8,046 bases of DNA, taken from the NCBI GenBank assembly GCA_018065295.1, contig JAGHTQ010000080.1, positions 1 to 8,046 of the forward strand. Direction: 5' to 3'. The notes under the pieces are model-generated. The model ran no database searches. It was given only the letters and a program-made list of their open reading frames with translations, and had not been told where the DNA came from. This DNA comes from Candidatus Colimonas fimequi. Lineage in GTDB: Bacteria > Bacillota > Clostridia > Peptostreptococcales > Anaerovoracaceae. Both the position numbers and the translations under genes were made by a program. Positions 1 through 6,503 of the stretch are shown piece after piece (positions within the stretch are counted from its first letter, which is position 1; each line of letters starts with the position of its first letter).

Positions 1-733
1 CATTAATGAAGTTCATCTGTGGTGATCCGATAAATCCAGCAACGAACATGTTGCATGGGCTGTTATAAAGAACTTCTGGTGTATCGAACTGCTGAATGAT
101 ACCCTTCTTCATAACGCAGATTCTGTCGCCCATTGTCATCGCTTCAGTCTGGTCATGTGTTACATATACGAATGTAGTTGCCAGTCTCTTATGCAGTGCT
201 GAAATCTGAGATCTCATTTCTGTTCTCAGCTTAGCATCCAGGTTTGAAAGTGGTTCGTCAAGGAGGAATACTGCTGGCTGTCTAACCATTGCTCTACCAA
301 GAGCAACCCTCTGTCTCGGACCACCTGAAAGAGCCTTAGGCTTACGATCAAGGTATTCTTCCAGTTCGAGAATCTTAGCAGCTTCTCTTACCTTAGCATC
401 GATTTCATCCTTAGGAACCTTAGCCAGTTCCAGTGCGAATGCCATATTCTTATATACTGTCATATGTGGATAAAGAGCGTAGCTCTGGAATACCATTGCG
501 ATATCTCTATCCTTAGGTGGCACTTCGTTAACTACAGTATCGCCAATCCAAAGTTCGCCGTCTGATACGCTTTCGAGACCTGCGATCATTCTAAGTGTTG
601 TTGACTTACCGCAGCCAGAAGGCCCAACAAGTACGATAAATTCCTTATCTTCAATTTCAAGATTAAGGTCTGGAATAACGGTTACGCCATTCTCATATGT
701 TTTAACAACGTTTTTAAAAGATATACTTGCCAT
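1..733 (-). CDS. ugpC: Sugar ABC transporter ATP-binding protein, MsmK/UgpC type (partial, C-terminus off the left edge)
   Basis: This is the ATPase subunit that powers import of the sugar taken up by the permease pair encoded upstream; it acts at the inner face of the membrane. I translated 244 residues from the ATG at 733. Seen: Walker A GPSGCGKST (37-45), Q-loop Gln83 in VFQSYALYP, signature LSGGP (135-139), Walker B VFLLDE (155-160, catalytic Glu160), D-loop SNLD (163-166) and H-loop His193 in YVTHD. The GFIGSPQMNF stretch (233-242) is typical of the MalK/UgpC/MsmK class, and the missing part should be the regulatory OB-fold region. Family members are about 360-370 residues, so roughly a third is outside the window. 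An AGGAGG site precedes the start, and only 8 bases separate it from the kinase stop. Odd point: the fifth residue of the signature is Pro139 (codon CCG) instead of the usual Gln. Many Bacillota sugar operons lack their own ATPase, so one here suggests a self-contained importer. The symbol is a family label; the substrate is inferred from the neighbours. Confidence 0.93.
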   Translation of the reverse strand, partial: MASISFKNVVKTYENGVTVIPDLNLEIEDKEFIVLVGPSGCGKSTTLRMIAGLESVSDGELWIGDTVVNEVPPKDRDIAMVFQSYALYPHMTVYKNMAFALELAKVPKDEIDAKVREAAKILELEEYLDRKPKALSGGPRQRVALGRAMVRQPAVFLLDEPLSNLDAKLRTEMRSQISALHKRLATTFVYVTHDQTEAMTMGDRICVMKKGIIQQFDTPEVLYNSPCNMFVAGFIGSPQMNFIN

Positions 734-741
734 GACTCCTC

Positions 742-1707
742 CTATTTACTAGCGAGCTGCAATTCCTTAATCTCCTCTAATTCAGGCATGGAACGAATTG
801 CGCCCTTTCTTGTTGTCACTATTGCAGCTGCCCCATTTGACAGGGTCAGCATTTCTCTTAAATCATTTTGTGTCAGGTTATCAAGACCTCTGTCTATAAC
901 CTGTGAAACAGTACTACCGCAGAAGCTGTCTCCTGCTCCAGTTGTTTCTATCGTATTTACCTTATAGCCAGGAACGTTTACTCTCATGCCCTTGTAATAA
1001 GCAGTTGAGCCCTCCTTGCCCAAAGTAAGTAAAATCAGCGGAATATCATATTCCTCGATTAACATCTGAATTCCTTCGTCGTAATCGGAAACTCCTGAAA
1101 TAAACTGAATTTCGTTATCAGCTATCTTGAGTACGTCACAGTACTCAAATCCTAATCTCATTGCTTCCTTAGCCTTCTCAAGGTCATCCCAGAGTGGTGG
1201 TCTCAGGTTAGGGTCGAAACTGATGATGCATCCAGCATTCTTAGCAGTTTCAAGAGCCTTAACTGTAGCCGCCTTAACATTCTCATCGGTCATTGATAAA
1301 GTACCGAAGTGGAACACCTTAGCTCTCTCAATGAGGTCAGTCTTAATATCTTCAGGTCTAAGCATCATATCTGCGCCAGGGTTTCTGTAGAATGAGAACT
1401 CTCTATCGCCATCCTCAAGAGTATGTACGAATGCAAGAGTTGTTGGAATCTCTTCATCTACAGCAAGGCCTTCGTCGTTAATGCCAACATCCTGAAGGAC
1501 GCTTCTTAAAAGATTGCCGAAGTTGTCGCGGCCCACCTTACCAATGAATGCAACTTCCTTACCAAGTTTCTTGGCCATTGCAAGCATGTTGCAAGGTGCT
1601 CCGCCTGGACAAACTTCTAGAAGTGAATTGCCGTTTTCGCTTGTGCCACTCTCAGCGAAGTCGATAAGCAGTTCGCCAAGAGCTACAATATCTATATCTT
1701 TTCTCAT
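742..1707 (-). CDS. PfkB-family carbohydrate kinase, probable fructokinase
   Basis: This enzyme probably phosphorylates cytoplasmic D-fructose with ATP to fructose-6-phosphate, feeding glycolysis. The 321-residue length is normal for ribokinase/PfkB fructokinases. Seen: an N-terminal strand with GELLIDF (11-17); the first PfkB signature region PGGAPCNMLAMAKKLG starting at 34, with the substrate-site GGAPCN at 35-40; FDPNLRPPLW in the middle of the protein; and the second signature TTGAGDSFCG (255-264), whose Asp260 is the expected catalytic base next to the anion hole. The start is supported by a GAGGA site that overlaps the stop of the GH32 gene 8 bases upstream, so translation is probably coupled. 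It lies directly downstream of the fructose-releasing hydrolase, which favours fructose over the close alternatives (2-keto-3-deoxygluconate kinase, ribokinase). PfkB subfamilies cannot be separated by motif alone, so the substrate is an inference from family resemblance and context. Confidence 0.9.
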   Translation of the reverse strand: MRKDIDIVALGELLIDFAESGTSENGNSLLEVCPGGAPCNMLAMAKKLGKEVAFIGKVGRDNFGNLLRSVLQDVGINDEGLAVDEEIPTTLAFVHTLEDGDREFSFYRNPGADMMLRPEDIKTDLIERAKVFHFGTLSMTDENVKAATVKALETAKNAGCIISFDPNLRPPLWDDLEKAKEAMRLGFEYCDVLKIADNEIQFISGVSDYDEGIQMLIEEYDIPLILLTLGKEGSTAYYKGMRVNVPGYKVNTIETTGAGDSFCGSTVSQVIDRGLDNLTQNDLREMLTLSNGAAAIVTTRKGAIRSMPELEEIKELQLASK

Positions 1708-1715
1708 TTTATCCT

Positions 1716-3194
1716 CTACATAGTCTTCTCAAGATTCCAGCTGCAAGCTTCCTTAATTACTACGCTGCCGCCGCAAGCTGTGATAGCATTAACTTCGTCG
1801 TTTACCTTAGTATAAACATTACATGACAAGTTTGTCGTATAATTGTCATTAAAAATTTCGACGCTTGATCTATCGGATAAAATATCGATATCCAGTTCAT
1901 CCTTGCCCATGATATTCAGTGGGCCTCTAGCAACGCCCTTGCTCCATCCATCAGCATTGTTAACATCAAATCTGATTTCATAATTCTTCAGATCGTATGT
2001 GATAACAGTCTTGTTATCGCCGCTCTGTCTGAGAAGGAAGCTGAAGCTGTCGGCATCTGTTGCCTTAAGATCAACTGTTAATTTCATTTCATAGCAGAAG
2101 CCAGTCTTAAGATTCTTAGTTTCGCCATCTGCTACTGTGAATGCTCCCAGACTTTCTTCGCCGCTTCTGATTGACTCGATTTCTTCAATCGGCTTGAAGC
2201 TAAGGCTAAGATCTTCATTGAGTGTTGCTACTCTAGGAATATTGAATGTACCGCACCAGCCTTCTCTGTAAGTTGGACCCCAATCCTTCCAGAATGGCAT
2301 CCAGTCCCAGCAGTTAGCCCATGCGACCATAATTCTTCTGTTCTTATCATCGCAGAATGATGTTGGCGCATAATAGTGGAATCCCCAGTCAGTTTCACCA
2401 GTCTTCTGTGGGAAGAACTTGCCTGTTTCGTAGTCGAAATCACCTACGAAGTATACGCTTGTTCTTTCGCCTGCACCCATAGGTGATACAGCGAGAACGA
2501 ACTTGCCATCAAGTTCGAAGAATGTTGGGCATTCCCACATGAATCCCCATTCTCCGCGGCTTTCGTGGAGAACGTTTACGAATTCCCAGTTAAACATGTC
2601 AGGTGACTTATAGAGAAGCGCCTGTGCCATGTTATTCTTATTCGCGCCTATAACTGCGTAATATGTATCATTGTGCTTCCATACATATGGATCTCTGAAG
2701 AAGTCAGTTGGAATTCCTTCTGGTGCTGTTAAGACAGGGTTGCCTTCATACTTAGTGAAGTTAATTCCATCCTGGCTGTAGGCAATGCACTGTGTCTGCT
2801 CAAATCCGTTACCGTTATTGGCAGTACCTGTATACATGAGGAACAACATATCATCGTGTACGATTGCGCTTCCTGAGAAGCAACCACCCTTCATGTGGTC
2901 ATCGTACCATTCACTTGGTGCTAATGCTAACGGCAGATACTCCCAGTGGAGCATATCATCGCTTATAGCATGACCCCAGTGCATGCAATCCCAAAATCCA
3001 GCATATGGATAGTACTGATAGAAGAAATGATATTTACCTTTGTAGTAAATCAGACCATTAGGGTCGTTAATCCAGCCAGTTTCAGCCATGAAGTGATATT
3101 TCTGACGGGATGGTGCTTCAGAAACCTTCGCTCTATTGCGGTTTATTTCTTCAGCTGCTCTATCTATAGCAGCTTGCATGATTTCCCTACTCAT
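1716..3194 (-). CDS. Glycoside hydrolase family 32 beta-fructofuranosidase (cytoplasmic)
   Basis: This enzyme hydrolyses a terminal beta-D-fructofuranosyl bond, as in sucrose, inulobiose or short fructo-oligosaccharides, releasing fructose. The 492 residues fit the usual GH32 size: a five-bladed propeller (about 30-335) followed by a C-terminal beta-sandwich (about 345-492). Catalytic landmarks seen: WINDPNG at 41-47 (nucleophile Asp44), MHWGHAISDD at 71-80, FSGSA at 106-110, FRDPY with the transition-state-stabilising Asp168 at 166-170, and WECP at 220-223 with acid/base Glu221. No signal peptide is present, so it acts on imported sugar. The ATG at 3194 has GGAGG seven bases upstream, 15 bases after the GH172 stop. 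The family includes sucrose-6-phosphate hydrolases, but no phosphotransferase system component is present here and uptake is by an ABC importer. Unphosphorylated substrate and a beta-fructofuranosidase role are therefore more likely. It probably works on the product of the GH172 enzyme. Confidence 0.94.
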   Translation of the reverse strand: MSREIMQAAIDRAAEEINRNRAKVSEAPSRQKYHFMAETGWINDPNGLIYYKGKYHFFYQYYPYAGFWDCMHWGHAISDDMLHWEYLPLALAPSEWYDDHMKGGCFSGSAIVHDDMLFLMYTGTANNGNGFEQTQCIAYSQDGINFTKYEGNPVLTAPEGIPTDFFRDPYVWKHNDTYYAVIGANKNNMAQALLYKSPDMFNWEFVNVLHESRGEWGFMWECPTFFELDGKFVLAVSPMGAGERTSVYFVGDFDYETGKFFPQKTGETDWGFHYYAPTSFCDDKNRRIMVAWANCWDWMPFWKDWGPTYREGWCGTFNIPRVATLNEDLSLSFKPIEEIESIRSGEESLGAFTVADGETKNLKTGFCYEMKLTVDLKATDADSFSFLLRQSGDNKTVITYDLKNYEIRFDVNNADGWSKGVARGPLNIMGKDELDIDILSDRSSVEIFNDNYTTNLSCNVYTKVNDEVNAITACGGSVVIKEACSWNLEKTM

Positions 3195-3209
3195 ATCATT
3201 TCCTCCAGA

Positions 3210-4562
3210 TTATTTGTTGTTGTATTCGTCTCTTAATTTCTTAGCGAATTCAGTGTTCAGTTTAGATTCTCTTCTGCACTTTTCTTCCTTGATTCTGAAC
3301 TGTTCCATTCTTGCTGGTTCATATTCTTCCCAACGCTTTTCCCAAGCTTCGCGAAGTGCAATCTGTTCTTCAGTAAGATCAGGTGTCTTGAACTTTCTCT
3401 CTGGGAGAACAGGAACGTTTGGCAGTCTGTCTTCAACTGGTGGTACTGTAAGAACCTTAGTTGTTGGCAGAGTCTGATACCAGTAAGCTGTTGAACTCCA
3501 GTCATCTGAAAGGTGATTAGCATGTCCGTGTTCAATTGAAACTCTCAGGCTCTTATCGAATCTGATTGGGTCAGTGATGTGGAATCTATATGATACCTGG
3601 AAATCACCGCTGTCGCTTTCGTGTACGATTGTTCCATAGAATGGGTATGCGTTCTTCTGCATTCCCCATGCGTGGTTGAAGTAGTCTTCAGTACCTGTAC
3701 CGTTAAGGCTAGGATATTCTTCACCATCGATGAAGATCATGTCGTTACCTTCGCCCCACCAGCTGCCCTGGTAGTGCTTAACAGTCAGGTTGCAGCCAAC
3801 ATAATGGCCCTTACCTTCAACGTCCAGAACTGTATAGTTATTTTCACCCTTGAAGTTTACTGCATTGTTAACCTCAGGACAGTTTGTCTGCAGATGATCT
3901 CCCCAGCCGTTACATGGGTTTTCTCTGTTCCAGCATGCGTGGAAGTATGCAGTATCTTCGTCCATTGGTTCCTTGTACATCTCGTAATCGATGTTGAAGT
4001 AAAGGATGAATGGAAGATCGTTATCATCATTTACGATTTCAATCTTGAACTTCTTGTTAAATGGCATTGGCATATAGCAAGCCAGTGAACAAGGTGCACC
4101 GTATCTACCAGCTTCTTCTGGCTTAAGTGATACGTTGAATGGAAGTGATGAGAAGTTTCCTGGGAAACTGTTGCCGATGCAGAAGAAATCACCGAATGGT
4201 ACTAATACGCTTGGGTTCTCCTGATCATCGTAAGTAATCTTAACCAGAGCCTTTCTGTAATAGAATGGATCATAGTCATCCCAGAAAACACCCAGTGCTG
4301 GGTGAATCTCCATAACTGGAGCTGCTGAAGCATTGAGAACTGGATCAAGGATACTTGGGCTCTTAACTCTTCTGCATGATGATGTCATCCAGATGTGTGT
4401 GATACATCCTGGACCTTCTACTTCACCAAGACAAACTGTTTCGCCTGCAGGGATTTCCCAGTAGTCCTGATTCTTACCTCTCTGGTCCCAGCTTGCAAGT
4501 CTTCCGTTTCTAGCTTCCTTTATTGTTGTTAAATCTTTAAAAAGACCTGATACGTTGCTCAT
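3210..4562 (-). CDS. DUF2961 / glycoside hydrolase family 172 protein, candidate alpha-D-fructofuranosidase or difructose dianhydride I hydrolase
   Basis: This is a 450-residue protein of the family long called DUF2961 and now GH172. Characterised members (known from the literature) include the Bifidobacterium dentium enzyme that interconverts difructose dianhydride I and inulobiose, with catalytic Glu270 and Glu291, and D-arabinofuranosidases. Seen here: family-like N-terminus with ASWDQRG (23-29) and EGPGCITHIWMT (49-60); LVPFGDFF (120-127); and the conserved block around SWWGEGNDMIFIDGE (267-281) and GTGTEDYF (288-295). Glu271 and Glu292 in that block have the same 21-residue spacing as the known catalytic pair. 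The rest of the core looks like a double jelly-roll. Residues about 385-450 form a highly charged, probably helical tail. There is no signal peptide, so it is cytoplasmic. An AAGGAG site lies 7 bases before the ATG. Its position between the importer and GH32/fructokinase points to a fructose-type substrate rather than arabinan. The family call is firm; the substrate is inferred. Confidence 0.88.
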   Translation of the reverse strand: MSNVSGLFKDLTTIKEARNGRLASWDQRGKNQDYWEIPAGETVCLGEVEGPGCITHIWMTSSCRRVKSPSILDPVLNASAAPVMEIHPALGVFWDDYDPFYYRKALVKITYDDQENPSVLVPFGDFFCIGNSFPGNFSSLPFNVSLKPEEAGRYGAPCSLACYMPMPFNKKFKIEIVNDDNDLPFILYFNIDYEMYKEPMDEDTAYFHACWNRENPCNGWGDHLQTNCPEVNNAVNFKGENNYTVLDVEGKGHYVGCNLTVKHYQGSWWGEGNDMIFIDGEEYPSLNGTGTEDYFNHAWGMQKNAYPFYGTIVHESDSGDFQVSYRFHITDPIRFDKSLRVSIEHGHANHLSDDWSSTAYWYQTLPTTKVLTVPPVEDRLPNVPVLPERKFKTPDLTEEQIALREAWEKRWEEYEPARMEQFRIKEEKCRRESKLNTEFAKKLRDEYNNK

Positions 4563-4587
4563 TAGTTTCTCCTTTCGTTAATACGAT

Positions 4588-5418
4588 TTAGCCCTTAACT
4601 GCACCAGCTGTCATACCTTCAACAATGTTCTTCTGGAAGATTCCGTAGAAGATAAGTTCAGGGATGATGATCATAAGGCTGGATGCTACGATGCCGCCGT
4701 AATCGACAGTATATGTACCCTTGAAGAATGATGCACCCATTGAGAGAGTGTATTCTGATACATCTCTAAGCATTACAGATGCATAAGGGAATTCATTCCA
4801 GATATAAAGTACGTTGAAGATGATGATTGTAGCAAGTACTGGCTTGGACATTGGCAGGATTACCCTGAACATCAGCTGCCAGATGTTACATCCATCTACA
4901 ACTGCAGCTTCGTCAATTTCTGATGGCAGCTGCTTGAAATAGTTAACCAGCAGCAGAGTATTAAATGATACTGATGATGCTGCGTATGGGAATATAAGTG
5001 CCCAGATTCCTCTTAATCCGAAGAATACGTTAATCTTGTAAACTGGGAACAGCAGGATAAATGGTGATACTGATAATCCCAGGATGAAGAATGTGAATAA
5101 CGCACCCTTGATGCCTGGATGATAGAAGTGCATTCTTGCAATTACGAATGAACTGAAGAATGTACAGATAAGCTCGATTACCAGTGCAATGATACATACG
5201 ATGAATGTATTACCATAAAGCTGTCCGTAGTTGAGAATGTCCAGTGCATGGGTGAAGTTCTCCAGGTTAAATGATGTAGGAGGTGCTATCGGATTAGACA
5301 TGATCTCGCCACTTGTCTTAAATGACAGCATTACCATCCATGCCAGCGGGAATACAATCAGAATTGTTATCGCTGCGATAAGGAGCTGTAATAATGATTT
5401 ATTTCTCTTTGATATCAT
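4588..5418 (-). CDS. Carbohydrate ABC transporter permease, MalG type
   Basis: This is the second membrane subunit of the importer, pairing with the MalF-type permease encoded just upstream to form the sugar channel. The 276 residues are normal for MalG/LacG/AraQ-type proteins. Six membrane segments can be read at about 10-31, 70-94, 105-127, 138-160, 193-213 and 245-265. The cytoplasmic EAA coupling loop that docks on the ATPase is at 165-193 (EIDEAAVVDG with the invariant Gly176, then ILPMSKP). The C-terminus VEGMTAGAVKG is the usual ending of this subfamily. The start overlaps the stop of the upstream permease by four bases (ATGA), and its ribosome site lies inside that gene, so the two subunits should be made in equal amounts by translational coupling. 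The transported sugar cannot be read from the permease; the operon suggests a fructose-containing oligosaccharide. Confidence 0.94.
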   Translation of the reverse strand: MISKRNKSLLQLLIAAITILIVFPLAWMVMLSFKTSGEIMSNPIAPPTSFNLENFTHALDILNYGQLYGNTFIVCIIALVIELICTFFSSFVIARMHFYHPGIKGALFTFFILGLSVSPFILLFPVYKINVFFGLRGIWALIFPYAASSVSFNTLLLVNYFKQLPSEIDEAAVVDGCNIWQLMFRVILPMSKPVLATIIIFNVLYIWNEFPYASVMLRDVSEYTLSMGASFFKGTYTVDYGGIVASSLMIIIPELIFYGIFQKNIVEGMTAGAVKG

Positions 5419-6365
5419 GCTGCTCCTCCTTTCGCTGCCTTCTTAGCCGCCTTGGCTTCCTTAGCAAGTTTCCTGCGAGCTTTAGCTTCCTTCTTCTCTT
5501 CCTTATCGCCGAAGAATGCTGAATAAATTCCTACGATGATAAGTGAAACGATGAATGTTACTGTTGCCAGTGACATACCATAACCGTAGTCGCCACTGTC
5601 AAATGTCATTGTGTAACTGTATGTTACCAGAGTTTCTGACAGGTGGTTTGGACCGCCGCCTGTAGTCTGCTGTACGATTTCGAATATCTTGAATACGCCT
5701 GTGATAATCAGGATGGCTACTGTTGAAATGTTCGATTTCATCATTGGGATGATGATTCTAGTAACCTTCTGCCATTCGTTGGCACCGTCTATTATAGCTG
5801 CTTCCATTACTTCTTCAGGGAGCATCTTAAGACCTGCAATGAAGATTGTTACCAGATAACCAAGCTGCTGCCAGAAGTAAACGATTGCCAGTGAATATGG
5901 TGTTAATGTAGCTCCGCCAATCCACTGATGCTTAAGCCCCTCTGCTCCAATAGCGTCCAGAATACCGTTGATGATACCAACGTTAGGGTCCAGAATGTAA
6001 ACCCAGATGATACCAACGATGATTGGTGCAATGATTGCTGGTGAGAAGATAAGAGCCTTTGATAAATCGCTACCCTTAAGTTTCTTGTTCAGCAGCAGTG
6101 CTATTGCGAATGAGAGCACTAACAGCAGTACGAATGCTAATACAAACATTATCATTGTGTTCTTGAATGATGACCAGAACAGGTCGTCCTGGAACATTCT
6201 TACGTAGTTCTGCAGTCCTGTGAACTGCGGTTTACCAAGACCAGAATACTTAGTGAAACTGTATCTTACCGCCATAGCGATTGGCAGCAGGATAAATACC
6301 GTATAGATACAGAAACTTGGAAGTAAAAGTCCAATCTTGTACCTCGTCTTACTTAGCCAGTACAT
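5415..6365 (-). CDS. Carbohydrate ABC transporter permease, MalF type
   Basis: This is the first membrane subunit of the sugar importer. From the ATG at 6365 (MYWLSKTRYK) it has 316 residues, which fits the UgpA/LacF-like MalF class. Membrane segments are seen at about 11-33, 70-93, 106-126, 157-179, 213-232 and 266-285. The EAA loop is at 183-210 (EEVMEAAIIDGANEWQ with invariant Gly194, then IIIPMMKS). The TGGGPN motif at 235-240 is typical of this subfamily. I chose the ATG at 6365 because AAAGGAGG sits four bases upstream; the frame continues to a TTG at 6401 that has no comparable site. Odd feature: residues 287-316 form a Lys/Ala/Glu-rich cytoplasmic tail ending KKAAKGGAA, beyond the last membrane segment. 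The last codons of that tail double as the ribosome site of the next gene. Confidence 0.94.
   Translation of the reverse strand: MYWLSKTRYKIGLLLPSFCIYTVFILLPIAMAVRYSFTKYSGLGKPQFTGLQNYVRMFQDDLFWSSFKNTMIMFVLAFVLLLVLSFAIALLLNKKLKGSDLSKALIFSPAIIAPIIVGIIWVYILDPNVGIINGILDAIGAEGLKHQWIGGATLTPYSLAIVYFWQQLGYLVTIFIAGLKMLPEEVMEAAIIDGANEWQKVTRIIIPMMKSNISTVAILIITGVFKIFEIVQQTTGGGPNHLSETLVTYSYTMTFDSGDYGYGMSLATVTFIVSLIIVGIYSAFFGDKEEKKEAKARRKLAKEAKAAKKAAKGGAA
5424..5432 (-). promoter_or_regulatory. Ribosome binding site of the second permease, embedded in the first permease's last codons
   Basis: On the minus strand the bases read AAAGGAGGA, with AGGAGG six bases before the ATG at 5418. The same bases are the Lys-Gly-Gly codons of the upstream permease's C-terminus. 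Together with the ATGA stop/start overlap, this predicts coupled translation of the two membrane subunits. Confidence 0.85.
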
Positions 6366-6369
6366 ATAG

Positions 6370-6377
6370 CCTCCTTT
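6370..6377 (-). promoter_or_regulatory. Ribosome binding site that fixes the start of the first permease
   Basis: AAAGGAGG on the minus strand lies four bases before the ATG at 6365. It decides between this start and the upstream in-frame TTG at 6401, which would add 12 polar residues (MSANTRENKGGY) and lacks a good site. Confidence 0.85.
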
Positions 6378-6404
6378 GTTCTCGCGTGTGTTTGCTGACA
6401 ATGC

Positions 6405-6425
6405 AGAGTTCTTACACAGAACTCT
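6405..6425 (-). other. Intercistronic RNA hairpin after the terminator, possible mRNA 5'-end stabiliser
   Basis: A perfect 8-base inverted repeat (AGAGTTCT and AGAACTCT around a five-base loop) lies between the intercistronic terminator and the first permease. It has no U-tract after it (minus strand continues GCATTGTCAGC), so it is not a terminator itself. Its position suits a structure that protects the 5' end of a processed permease-to-ATPase transcript, or that limits back-degradation. The structure is seen; the role is inferred. Confidence 0.55.
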
Positions 6426-6440
6426 CTACTGTAAGCAAGG

Positions 6441-6476
6441 AAACAAAAAGGGGCATTGGCATTAGCCAATGCCCCC
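6441..6476 (-). terminator. Intercistronic intrinsic terminator / attenuator between binding protein and permeases
   Basis: The minus strand shows an 11-base-pair stem, GGGGCATTGGC and its exact complement, around the loop TAAT, followed at once by TTTTTGTTT. This is a strong rho-independent terminator shape located 28 bases after the binding-protein stop. No second promoter is obvious before the permease, so part of the transcription probably reads through. In ABC sugar operons such a hairpin commonly leaves the binding protein in large excess over the membrane subunits, both by terminating and by shielding the upstream mRNA's 3' end. Confidence 0.88.
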
Positions 6477-6503
6477 AAATACATGCATATTCAGGTCAGC
6501 AAA

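Noticed and set aside
742..1707. 2-keto-3-deoxygluconate kinase as the role of the PfkB protein
   Set aside because: The motifs alone allow it, but no uronate or Entner-Doudoroff gene is nearby, while two fructose-releasing hydrolases are.
1716..3194. Sucrose-6-phosphate hydrolase as the specific name for the GH32 gene
   Set aside because: That role needs uptake by a phosphotransferase system; this operon has a complete ABC importer and a separate sugar kinase instead.
3621..4088. 155-codon open frame on the plus strand
   Set aside because: It lies wholly antisense to the GH172 gene, whose conserved motifs are intact, and its translation looks like no family and has no ribosome site.
6366..6401. 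TTG start giving a 12-residue longer first permease
   Set aside because: The added residues are polar and the perfect AAAGGAGG site lies inside the extension, just before the ATG at 6365.
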